64,000 nt of DNA from NCBI RefSeq assembly GCF_002218195.1, contig NZ_CP022336.1, positions 992,001 to 1,056,000 of the forward strand. Direction: 5' to 3'. The first letter of the stretch is position 1. Every line of letters starts with the position of its first letter. The stretch is from Sphingorhabdus sp. SMR4y. GTDB lineage: Bacteria > Pseudomonadota > Alphaproteobacteria > Sphingomonadales > Sphingomonadaceae. Made by a program: the position numbers and the translations under genes. Below the pieces are notes generated by a model that was not told where the DNA came from, did no database searches, and was given only the letters and a program-made list of their open reading frames with translations. Below are positions 30,298-38,386 of the stretch, in pieces.

Positions 30298-31517
30298 GCC
30301 GCCACCCCGGCCGCCGCGATGTTGGGCAGACCGCACAGTGCCGGCAGACCGGCAAGCTGCGTCTGCCAGGAATATCGCGCATGAATGAGCTGTTCCGCCC
30401 GCTCTCCCAGGCGCCTGGCCTCATCGGGATTCTGCAGCAACCCACATAGCAGTTGCGCTTCTTCGTTCACGGAATCGGCGACGAGGAAATGCTCGCCATT
30501 GACCGCGTCAATGCCTTCCGCTGCACAGCCGGATGCCACCACCGGTCTGGCCATCGCCATCGCCTCGAGAACCTTGTTCTGGATACCCCGGGCGATCCGC
30601 AGCGGTGCTACCACCACATCGGCAGCGACAATCCAGCTGCGAATATCGTCGACCGCACCAATTACAATGGTGCCGTTGGTCCCGTCAAGCTGTCTGACCT
30701 TGTCGGTCGGCGCGCGTCCCGCAATGGCAAAGCGCGCATCCGGAAAACGTGCGAGAATGGCCGGCATGACCTGTGTGCTGAAACTCTGCACCGCCTGCAC
30801 ATTCGGCTGATAGTCCATCTGGCCGGTGAAAAGGATCATCGGTCCGCCATGGCCGAGGCTTTCCGGATGCACGTCCGGAGCGCCATAAAATTCCAGATCA
30901 ATGCCGTTGCCAACCGCTTCCACGCGGTCGCCGGTCAGACCGGAACGCTGTCGGAACAGGGCCGCCTCCGCTTCACTGACAAACAGGGCATGATCGGCCC
31001 GCTCGGCAATCGCCTTCTCGAAATCCCTCAGCATCCGCCCTTCCCGACGGTTGATCCAGGCCATCGGCCCCGAACCCTCCGCGGCGTAGCTTTCGAATTT
31101 CGCACTATCGACATCACCGAAGTCCATTACGACGCGACCGCCGAAGTCGGCTGGAATATATTGTGCCATCTGGCCTGAAAACACGAAGATACAATCAATC
31201 GGGCGGGTGGCGATCACCTGTGCGACATAGGCACGGATGTCGGCGCTGTCGAAACAGGTTAGCGACACCGGTTTGCCGGTCAGGATGGCTTCCACTCCAC
31301 CGGCCCATTGCGACTTGGTCCGCAGCACCACTTCGCAGGAGGCCAGTTCCTCTTTGCGCTCCCAGCCGGCCTGTCTTTCGGCTTCATCCTCGGCAAAACA
31401 GGCGACATGTACTGCCGCGCAATCCATAAGCTTTTGCAGGAAATGGTGCGAGCGGATCTTGTCGCCCCGGTTGGGCGGCCACGGCACGCGATGCGCCAGA
31501 AACAATATTTCAGCCAT
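30294..31517 (-). CDS. XrtA-associated sugar transferase (GT4-like, TIGR03087 type)
   Basis: 407 aa. It begins AEILFLAHRVPWPPNRGDKIRS, the distinctive N-terminus of the PEP-CTERM/EpsH1-associated glycosyltransferase, and has the GT-B donor-site segments MILFTGQMDYQPNVQAV, FAIAGRAPTDKV and VVVAPLRIARGIQNKVLEAMA. It likely adds a sugar to the lipid-linked repeat of the exopolysaccharide. ATG 31517 overlaps the upstream TGA by one base; the longer open frame upstream has no support. Confidence 0.93.
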   Translation of the reverse strand: MAEILFLAHRVPWPPNRGDKIRSHHFLQKLMDCAAVHVACFAEDEAERQAGWERKEELASCEVVLRTKSQWAGGVEAILTGKPVSLTCFDSADIRAYVAQVIATRPIDCIFVFSGQMAQYIPADFGGRVVMDFGDVDSAKFESYAAEGSGPMAWINRREGRMLRDFEKAIAERADHALFVSEAEAALFRQRSGLTGDRVEAVGNGIDLEFYGAPDVHPESLGHGGPMILFTGQMDYQPNVQAVQSFSTQVMPAILARFPDARFAIAGRAPTDKVRQLDGTNGTIVIGAVDDIRSWIVAADVVVAPLRIARGIQNKVLEAMAMARPVVASGCAAEGIDAVNGEHFLVADSVNEEAQLLCGLLQNPDEARRLGERAEQLIHARYSWQTQLAGLPALCGLPNIAAAGVAA

Positions 31518-32593
31518 CAGCCCAGGCCTTTGGCGATGACCGGTCCGACCCGATTGGCAACCCACAGGGGCAACCGCTGCCAAAGCGCGACCTGCAACCG
31601 GTATTTGGGGCTCATCGGATTGACATCGCGAGCCTCTTCGCCATCGGCCGTACGCGTCGCGTAAGAGAGCGGCTGCGGTTCAAAGCCCCAGTTCTTTTTG
31701 AAGGCGAAAGCCCCTGTGCCATATTTGGAGCGACCGAAATCAAAGAAATTACAGCCCCGTTCACGCGCATGGTTCATCAGCTCATAATACATGATCTCAT
31801 TGGCCCGGACACGCCGCGCATCCCATGTTCCGCCACCCCAATAGGGCATCACCGTGCCGTGGTGGTAAAGGCTGAGAACACTGGCCACTGGCACATTGTC
31901 GCTGATCACGGTCAGGATATCAGCGTCCTTGCCAAACGCATCGAGCACGGCGTCGAACAACGCCTGCGGGAAAACGGGGGTTCCCAGATTGCGAACGCTT
32001 TCCGCATAGACGGCATAATGGTCGTCCCGGTCCTGACGCGTCGTGCCGATGCGCACGGTCAGACCATTTTTCAGGCCCTTGCGGACCTCAGCACGCTGTT
32101 TGCGCGGAATGGCCAGCAACTGGCTTTCCGCGTCGGCTGCCAGTTCCGTGACAAATCCGGCATAGACATCCTGCTTGCGTTGCCAGGGTCCGTCTGGGAC
32201 AGGCCCGCCGCGCAATTCCACTGAAGGAAAGCTGGCGCGCTCGGCAAACTGCCACGCGGCATCGGCAAGCAACTGGACGGCCTGATCATTGTCCGAGAGA
32301 ATACCTCCACCCACCGCAAATCCTGAGGAGGTCAGCGCGCGGCCGAACAGGGCGGAGTGGATCAGGGTCAGCGGGAGAATCCCCTGCAGCATCCCTTCTC
32401 CATCTTCGGCGAGAATATATCGCCAGTCATGTCCACAGGCCTTGCTGACCGCCAATAGCCAGGCCGGTCGGTGAAACGGCGTGCCGTCCGGAGCAGCATC
32501 GACAAAGGCGTCGATCCGCGCCAGTTCATTGGCATCTGCCTGTTCCAGCACGCGAACCGACAAGGACGTTGGCTTGAAGGCCATATTCATCAC
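31517..32593 (-). CDS. FemAB-family XrtA-associated protein
   Basis: 358 aa, a double GNAT fold of the FemAB/lipid II aminoacyltransferase type. Landmarks are FHRPAWLLAVSKACGHDW near residue 40, ELRGGPVPDGPW, and the C-terminal YYELMNHARERGCNFFDFGRSK, characteristic of the TIGR03019 group. It might add an amino acid to a glycan or precursor; substrate unknown. Overlaps the deacetylase stop by four bases (ATGA). Confidence 0.92.
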   Translation of the reverse strand: MMNMAFKPTSLSVRVLEQADANELARIDAFVDAAPDGTPFHRPAWLLAVSKACGHDWRYILAEDGEGMLQGILPLTLIHSALFGRALTSSGFAVGGGILSDNDQAVQLLADAAWQFAERASFPSVELRGGPVPDGPWQRKQDVYAGFVTELAADAESQLLAIPRKQRAEVRKGLKNGLTVRIGTTRQDRDDHYAVYAESVRNLGTPVFPQALFDAVLDAFGKDADILTVISDNVPVASVLSLYHHGTVMPYWGGGTWDARRVRANEIMYYELMNHARERGCNFFDFGRSKYGTGAFAFKKNWGFEPQPLSYATRTADGEEARDVNPMSPKYRLQVALWQRLPLWVANRVGPVIAKGLG

Positions 32594-33312
32594 ATCAGCC
32601 CCGCTTCCAGTGCTGCCAGTTCATCGACCCTGCCCCAGGGAAAATCCCGTCCGGCCCGCAGCAGCTTGCCACGCATCGCCCTCAAGTTGGTATAATGGCG
32701 CAGCTTGGATCGAAGCGGGGCATTGGCAACGCGCGGCTGATCGGGGTCAATCTCCCATGGATGGAAGTAAAAAATCGCCCCATGGCCGTCATCGCGCTGC
32801 ATTTTCCTGATCGATCGTTCATATAATGCATAAGGCAGAAGCCGGAAAAACCCGCCACCGCCAGCTGCAAAGCGACGGTTGCCAAGCTGAACCGTGGTCA
32901 CCGGCAATTCAATGAGATCGGACTGATCGACCGGCTTCCAGGCAAAGCGGGGCGATTCCGTCCAGCCATAATGGTCATGGGAAATCGGCGCGACGCTGGA
33001 GGAATAGATATAGCCCTCTTCCGCCAGTATCTCGTGCGCCCAGGGGGTCCGCTGGTCGATCGAGAAGCTGGGAGCGCGATAGCCGATGACCTGCTGCCCC
33101 GAATGGTCCTCGAGAAGTTTGCGACTGCGGTCCAGATCGGCCCGAAATTGCGCGGGAGTAAGGGTGAATACACGAGCATGATCATAGCCGTGACTGGCAA
33201 TTTCGTGCCCGGCATCGGCGATCTCCTGCATCAACGCGGGATAGCGTTCGGCAACCCAGCCGAGAATGAAGAATGTCGCCTTGATGCCCGCTTCGTCGAA
33301 CAGCGCCAGCAC
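32590..33312 (-). CDS. XrtA-associated polysaccharide deacetylase, 5'-truncated remnant
   Basis: 240 aa from GTG 33312, shorter than the roughly 280 aa family norm. NodB-domain parts present: FFILGWVAERYP, the metal His pair in GHEIASHGYDH, GYRAPSFSI and IFYFHPWEID. Codons upstream in the same frame still read FETVIDRADWDQLEHRVERN, which is native family sequence, until a TGA at 33385-33387 formed at a join with foreign sequence. The lost piece holds the N-terminal motif that supplies the catalytic Asp (VDVED type in this family). No ribosome site precedes the GTG, so expression is doubtful and activity is probably gone. Confidence 0.85.
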   Translation of the reverse strand: MLALFDEAGIKATFFILGWVAERYPALMQEIADAGHEIASHGYDHARVFTLTPAQFRADLDRSRKLLEDHSGQQVIGYRAPSFSIDQRTPWAHEILAEEGYIYSSSVAPISHDHYGWTESPRFAWKPVDQSDLIELPVTTVQLGNRRFAAGGGGFFRLLPYALYERSIRKMQRDDGHGAIFYFHPWEIDPDQPRVANAPLRSKLRHYTNLRAMRGKLLRAGRDFPWGRVDELAALEAGLM

Positions 33313-33817
33313 CTCGTGGCTGTTGCGCTCTACCCGATGCTCGAGCTGATCCCAGTCGGCGCGATCGATGACTGTCTCGAAGGGTCACATTGTCGATATT
33401 GCCCACGGTGTTGCTAGGCGCTTCACCGCGCAGATCGATCCGGCTTCGGGTCGCAATCCCGCCGGCTTCCAATGCCAGCAGATTGGGAACAACCTGTACA
33501 CTGCCGCGGGCCAGGCCGGTGATGATATCGTCGTCTCCCAGATTGTCTTCATAATAGAACCTGCGCTCATAACGGACGTTCAACTGGGCTTCTGCACCGC
33601 GCGTCTGCAGCGACGTATCGACACCCGCAGCGACCGACGTATAGGTCAACACATCGCTGCCATCTTTCAGATCGGCGACCAATATCTGCTGGATTTCAAG
33701 ATAAGGAGCCACATCGGCTTGTCGTTCGCGCGCTTCTACGGCGGGCGCAGCCAGTCCCAGAAGCGGGAGGATAGCGGCTCCATATTTCAGGAAATTTCCG
33801 TTTTTAAGCGCGGTCAT
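33182..33817 (-). pseudogene. XrtA-associated outer-membrane protein (TIGR03016 type), truncated by deletion
   Basis: The frame starts at ATG 33817 (GGAGAG six bases upstream, three bases after the kinase stop) with a signal peptide ending AVEARE and continues for about 144 codons of barrel-like sequence (YERRFYYEDN, SVQVVPNLLALEAGG, EAPSNTVGNIDNVT). That matches the start of the outer-membrane protein normally encoded here, which is around 500 aa. From about 33383 on, the frame reads out-of-frame deacetylase DNA and yields an Arg-rich tail of about 66 residues to a stop at 33182. The product cannot form the full barrel. Confidence 0.85.
33376..33390 (-). other. Deletion junction in the exosortase locus
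   Basis: Within these bases the minus strand changes from outer-membrane-protein coding (codons for DNV-T, 33383-33391) to deacetylase coding in another frame (codons for FET-V, from 33381 down). No inverted repeat, direct repeat or mobile-element end is visible at the join. Confidence 0.8.
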
Positions 33818-33820
33818 GGC

Positions 33821-34738
33821 TTACTCTCCATATCCATAATAGGATCCGAACCGCCGCCCGGTGGGCGAGAATTTCGTGCCGTTCAGCAGGAGCTGGATAT
33901 GATCACAGCCACCCAGTAAACTCAGCGCGTCGCGCAGGGCGGTTTCGGTTGTTTCATCGGCTTTGACCACCATCAGCACCTGGCCGACATGCATGGCCAG
34001 AACGGAGGCCGGCGAAGCGGACAAGGCCGGCGGTGAATCAAATATCACGATGCGGTTGGGGTTGTTCTGGGTCAGGCGATTGAGCACCTGCTCGGTCCGC
34101 GACGAGGCCAGATATTCGGTGTCGGCGTTGGTCTGATCGCCGGCCGGCAAGATCGCCAGTCCGGGAATATCGGTATGAATGATACAATTTTCTACCGGCA
34201 ATTGCGGATCGGCAAGCGCGTCCATCAGGCCCTTGCTGCCTTCCAGTCCGAGACTGGACAAGATGCTCGGCTTGGCAAAATCGGCATCGACCAGAAGCAC
34301 CTCATTGTCCTTTTCCGCCGCTATCGAGAGCGCAAGATTCAAGGCGCAGAATGTCTTGCCTTCGTCCGGATGCGCCGAGCAGATCAATATCCGCTCGCCC
34401 CGGGGTAGCGGCGCCATTTTCTGGCTGCCTTTCGCAGCAAGCAGCAATTGGCGTTTTATGATCCGGAACTCTTCCGAGATGCCCGTCACCGGGCCGTCGG
34501 GAACGATGAAACCTGCATCCCGCAACTTGTCCCGATCGACAATCACGGTCGGGCCGTCATAGGCCTCAACCGGCCGTTGCCTGACCGGAATCACCTGCCG
34601 TGCTGGCGTCTCGGGTGGCGCAGACTTCGGCGCATTGTCCCGTTGCTCTTCGGTCCGGACCGCGGGGATATAGTCATAGATCTCCCCTGCCCTTTCGAGC
34701 AAGGAACCGGTCTTTTTGGGAGGATTATACTGGTTCAT
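33821..34738 (-). CDS. XrtA-associated tyrosine autokinase (CpsD/CapB-like BY-kinase)
   Basis: 305 aa. Walker A CSAHPDEGKTFCALNLALS (about 120-138), Walker A' VLLVDADF (148-155) and Walker B RIVIFDSPPALS define the bacterial tyrosine kinase fold. The C-terminus has only a short Tyr cluster, GSYYGYGE (Tyr 300, 301 and 303). It should act with the chain-length protein encoded just upstream, which supplies the membrane activator, to control polymer length and export. ATG 34738 has GGGAG five bases upstream. Confidence 0.92.
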   Translation of the reverse strand: MNQYNPPKKTGSLLERAGEIYDYIPAVRTEEQRDNAPKSAPPETPARQVIPVRQRPVEAYDGPTVIVDRDKLRDAGFIVPDGPVTGISEEFRIIKRQLLLAAKGSQKMAPLPRGERILICSAHPDEGKTFCALNLALSIAAEKDNEVLLVDADFAKPSILSSLGLEGSKGLMDALADPQLPVENCIIHTDIPGLAILPAGDQTNADTEYLASSRTEQVLNRLTQNNPNRIVIFDSPPALSASPASVLAMHVGQVLMVVKADETTETALRDALSLLGGCDHIQLLLNGTKFSPTGRRFGSYYGYGE

Positions 34739-34748
34739 TTCTACTCCC

Positions 34749-36281
34749 TCAGGCCACCATGCCGCGCTGGATAAATTCAACGATCATCAACATTCCGAAC
34801 ACGCCAAAGAGCGCGCCGCTTGTGCCGAAAAAGAGGCGCAGCTTTTTCTTCTGAATTTCCCGCTGCGCGCCGGTTACGATCTGCGAAACAGAACCGATGA
34901 CCGGCAGGCCGCTGGCCTTTTCGAGCCGCGCTGCTGTCGGATAGCTGGTCTGCACATGCCCCATCGCGAAAGCCGTGCCGACCCCCCCTCCGATCCCCGC
35001 GATCAGCACCATCGCCAGCAACAATGGCCGGTTTGGAGCCGCAGGCGAGCGCGGACTGGACGGCGGATCAATGACCCGGAATTTCAGCGAATCGGTTTCG
35101 GATTCAACCTGACCGCGCAATTTGATTTGTTCCCGGTCAGCGAGCAGCTTGTCATACTGGTCTTTCAAAACCTCGTGATCCCGATTGATCCGCGACATTT
35201 CTGCAGCAACGCCAGGCTCCAGGCTCTGCTTCGATGCCAGTTGCGCCATGTCCGCCTGCAACGCATTTTTCCGGGCCTGCAGGGCCGCCAGACTTGCCTG
35301 CCGTTCCGCGCGCATGCTTTGCAGCGAGCTATAGGCCGGATTGGGTGTACGGTAGCCAGCACTGCCAGCTGGGTCCTTGCGAACCTGCGCCCGCAGCGCT
35401 GCGATTTCGTTTTTCATGGAGATGACATCGGGATGGCTGTCGGTCCATCCTCGCGCACGGGCACCGGCAAGATTGGATTCCAACTGGGCAAGCTGGCCGC
35501 GGGCACCGCCGCTGCCGACGCCTGGCGTGGCAATCGATGGAGGCGTGCCGGCAAGCTGACCATTCAGCGCAGCCAGCGAACCGGAGGCCTGGCTGATCTG
35601 TGAATCGATTTGCGCCAGTTCGGCCCGCGCGGCTTCCATTCGCTGACTAATCGAACCCACGCCCGGCAGCAGACCGAGATTTTCTGTCTCGAACTGGACA
35701 CGCTTCTGCTCGACTTCCTGCAGCTCTTTCTCTCTCTCCGCGAGTTGCGCGTCGAGGAATTTGATTGTTTCGCTGGTCTCTCCACGATCGCCCGACAGAT
35801 TTTCTTCGACAAAAATGTCAATCATCTTTTGGACAATATCACGCGCCAGAACGGCATTTTCGGCATCCGAAAAATTGCTGGCGGAAGATTTTGCGGAAAT
35901 CTCGAACAGATTGTCCTTTTCCGACTTGATCTCGATATTCTTGCGCAGCATCTCGACCTTGTTGGCCAGTTCACGATCCGTCGCCACCGACTGGTTCAGT
36001 GCGGTCCCGCGCACGACCTTTTCAAGATTGATAGTAGAGGCCAGCGTTTCCTGGACCCGCTCCATATTCTTCTTGCGCTCACGCGCGTCCACACCAACCT
36101 TGTCAGACAGGATCGACTGCATTTCCACGGAAATGCGCGCGTGCGATTCATAGCTGTTCGGGATCAACGCGACGACAAGCCAACCCAGCAGGCAAAGCCC
36201 CCAGGCAACAGCCAGTGCAAGCCAGCGTCTGTTCCAGACGCTGTGCACCGCTATTTTAAATTCATCATAAAGACCGTTCAT
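34749..36281 (-). CDS. XrtA-associated chain-length determinant (Wzz/GumC-like)
   Basis: 510 aa. TM1 about residues 20-40 (LALAVAWGLCLLGWLVVALI), a periplasmic region with long coiled coils (about 90-400, including QLAEREKELQEVEQKR and ARAELAQIDSQISQA), and two C-terminal hydrophobic segments (RPLLLAMVLIAGIGGG, and FFGTSGALFGVFGMLMIVEF). This is the polysaccharide co-polymerase. A TTG at 36293 is possible, but ATG 36281 has AGGAA twelve bases upstream at a workable spacing. It is 10 bases ahead of the kinase gene. Confidence 0.93.
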   Translation of the reverse strand: MNGLYDEFKIAVHSVWNRRWLALAVAWGLCLLGWLVVALIPNSYESHARISVEMQSILSDKVGVDARERKKNMERVQETLASTINLEKVVRGTALNQSVATDRELANKVEMLRKNIEIKSEKDNLFEISAKSSASNFSDAENAVLARDIVQKMIDIFVEENLSGDRGETSETIKFLDAQLAEREKELQEVEQKRVQFETENLGLLPGVGSISQRMEAARAELAQIDSQISQASGSLAALNGQLAGTPPSIATPGVGSGGARGQLAQLESNLAGARARGWTDSHPDVISMKNEIAALRAQVRKDPAGSAGYRTPNPAYSSLQSMRAERQASLAALQARKNALQADMAQLASKQSLEPGVAAEMSRINRDHEVLKDQYDKLLADREQIKLRGQVESETDSLKFRVIDPPSSPRSPAAPNRPLLLAMVLIAGIGGGVGTAFAMGHVQTSYPTAARLEKASGLPVIGSVSQIVTGAQREIQKKKLRLFFGTSGALFGVFGMLMIVEFIQRGMVA

Positions 36282-36320
36282 ATGTCTGCTCAATTCCTGT
36301 GATAAAGAGCCAAAAGCCTA

Positions 36321-36977
36321 TCAAAACATGCTTTCCGGTATGATGATCACGTCGCCGGGACGCAGCATGACATTGGCGCGAGTCTCGCCTTTCTTCATGA
36401 GATCATCGATGCGCAGGGCAAATTCCTGCTGCTTGCCTGTGCCCCGATCAAAGCGGATCAGCCGGGCCCGGTTGCCAGAAGCAAATTCCGACATGCCGCC
36501 CACCGCGATCATCGCATCGAGCAGAGTCATATTGGCACGATAGGGAATCGATGCCGGTTTTTCCGTGGCACCCACGACGCGGATCTGTTGGGAAAATGTC
36601 CCGGAAAAATTATTGACGATGACCGAAACCAGCGGTTCGTTGATATATTGCGACAGCTGCAACGTCAGGTCCTGCGCCAGCATCGCCGGCGTCTTGCCTA
36701 CGGCCGGCATGTCGGTGATCAGCGGCGTGGTAATCCGGCCATCGGGGCGAACCTGCACCTTGGCGCCCAGCTCGGGATTGCGCCAGACGAAGATCGTCAG
36801 CTCGTCGAGCGGACCGATGACATATTCTTCACCGGGCCCTTCCTGCATCGAAACGAAAGACGCCGGCGGCAGTTGCGGTCCGCTGGAATTGCCGGAACAA
36901 CCGGCAACGGCTAGTGATGCCATGCCGGCACCGACCATTAACCTTGCCAAATGATTGTTTTTAATCGCAGAACGCAT
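36321..36977 (-). CDS. Polysaccharide export lipoprotein (Wza/GumB-like, XrtA-associated)
   Basis: 218 aa. Lipoprotein signal with lipobox AVAGC, then the Poly_export domain with EYVIGPLDELTIFVWRNPEL and VRPDGRITTPLI, and a SLBB-like segment (VVGATEKPASIPYRANMTLLDAM), ending LRPGDVIIIPESMF. It should form the outer-membrane/periplasmic export channel. ATG 36977 has AGG eight bases upstream. It is the first gene of the arm that runs to the amidotransferase at 26.8 kb. Confidence 0.94.
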   Translation of the reverse strand: MRSAIKNNHLARLMVGAGMASLAVAGCSGNSSGPQLPPASFVSMQEGPGEEYVIGPLDELTIFVWRNPELGAKVQVRPDGRITTPLITDMPAVGKTPAMLAQDLTLQLSQYINEPLVSVIVNNFSGTFSQQIRVVGATEKPASIPYRANMTLLDAMIAVGGMSEFASGNRARLIRFDRGTGKQQEFALRIDDLMKKGETRANVMLRPGDVIIIPESMF

Positions 36978-37011
36978 TTTTTCCACCTCGTATAATCCAA
37001 CCTGTGAATGA

Positions 37012-37033
37012 CCAGTTTTCCGCAGAAAACAGG
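37012..37033. promoter_or_regulatory. Candidate operator dyad upstream of the exopolysaccharide operon
   Basis: CCAGTTTTC (37012-37020), spacer CGCA, GAAAACAGG (37025-37033): a 22-bp near-perfect palindrome with one mismatch, 35 bases upstream of the export lipoprotein start. The position, in the 173-base gap that must hold the promoter of the minus-strand operon, fits a regulator site. Confidence 0.45.
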
Positions 37034-37150
37034 CAAATCACGCACAGTCACGAGATGGCTATGCCGTAAAATAGTGAATATAGCGTTAGGATTAGCTGAA
37101 TTTCCGATTAACAAAGGCCGCATTCCGGCGGCTGTCCGAACGGTCGGAAT

Positions 37151-38386
37151 CTAGTCGACCAACAGTTCCCGGGCCGGCCCCTGCCCCAAGAAATTGGCCG
37201 GGCTTGCCGAAGCGCCGTAAGCGCCTGCGCAGAATATTGCGACGATGTCACCGACGCTCGCCCTGGGCATGGCGGCGTTGTCGCTCAAACGATCTAGCGG
37301 CGTGCAGAGGCAGCCGACTATCGAAACCGTTTCAGCCGGCTCTTCTTCGAACCGGTTGGCGATCGCAGCCGGATAGTTGCGGCGCACGACCGTCCCGAAA
37401 TTGCCGCTGGCCGCAAGCTGATGATGCAAACCGCCATCGGTCACCAGAAAGGTCTGGCCCTGGCTTTGCTTGCGGTCGACGATCCGGGTCAGATACACGC
37501 CCGCTTCGCCCACCAGATAGCGGCCCAGTTCAATCGCGAATTGCGTCGATGTCAAAATATCCGGTAGTTGTGCGAACTGGTCCGACAGGGCTCTGCCGAC
37601 CCTGATGATATCCAACTGTTCGTCACCCGGAAAATAGGGGATTCCGAAACCACCGCCGAGATTGACATGGGCCGGAGACGCGCCGATTTCAGTTGCCAGA
37701 CGAGCCGCCAGTTCCAGTGTCTGCGCCTGTGTCTCGATTATGGCATCCGCGCTCAATGCCTGCGATCCGGCAAAAATATGGAAACCGCGCCAGTCGGCTC
37801 CGGCGTCCAGAATTGTCTGCACGGTAGGCGCCACCAGTTCGATATCCATCCCGAACGGCTTCGCACCACCGCCCATCTTCATGCCCGACCCCTTGAGGTC
37901 GAAATCCGGATTGACCCGGATCGCCAGCCGCGGCTGCCTGCCGAGCGCGCCTCCGGTTTTCAGCGCCCGATCGCATTCCCCGGGCGATTCGATGTTAATT
38001 GTGACACCGGCCCGGATCGCCTGCTCGATTTCCTCGTCCCGCTTGCCGGGTCCGGCAAAACTGATGTGGTCCGGAGCCGCTCCGGCTTCCAGCGCCATGT
38101 GCAATTCGCCACCCGACGCTATGTCGATACCATCGGCCAGACCAACCATGTGGCGGAGCAGCGGCGGGAAGGGATTGGCCTTCATTGCATAATGCAGATC
38201 AAGACCATCCGGCATCGCAGCCCGCAGTTGCGCCATGCGATCGTCGAGCCTGTTTTTCGCATAGACAAACAGGGGCGAACCATTTTCCGCGACCAGCGCG
38301 CTGGCTGTCTGTCCGCCAAGGGCCAGTTCGCCATCAATGGCATGAAACCCGGTCGGGATCGGTCCGGTAGCTTTCGTCTTGATCAT
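37151..38386 (-). CDS. PLP-dependent decarboxylase, exosortase A-associated
   Basis: 411 aa, fold type III (alanine racemase/LysA-like). PLP Lys in LHYAMKANPFPPLLRHM (about residue 69), ASGGEL, HIFAGSQ, NLGGGFGIPYF (PLP phosphate site) and the C-terminal dimer motif VGCLCTPLD with the catalytic Cys. It resembles ornithine/diaminopimelate decarboxylases, but the TIGR03099 group occurs in exosortase A loci with the neighbouring acyl-CoA ligase; substrate unknown. ATGA overlap with the ligase. Confidence 0.92.
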   Translation of the reverse strand: MIKTKATGPIPTGFHAIDGELALGGQTASALVAENGSPLFVYAKNRLDDRMAQLRAAMPDGLDLHYAMKANPFPPLLRHMVGLADGIDIASGGELHMALEAGAAPDHISFAGPGKRDEEIEQAIRAGVTINIESPGECDRALKTGGALGRQPRLAIRVNPDFDLKGSGMKMGGGAKPFGMDIELVAPTVQTILDAGADWRGFHIFAGSQALSADAIIETQAQTLELAARLATEIGASPAHVNLGGGFGIPYFPGDEQLDIIRVGRALSDQFAQLPDILTSTQFAIELGRYLVGEAGVYLTRIVDRKQSQGQTFLVTDGGLHHQLAASGNFGTVVRRNYPAAIANRFEEEPAETVSIVGCLCTPLDRLSDNAAMPRASVGDIVAIFCAGAYGASASPANFLGQGPARELLVD

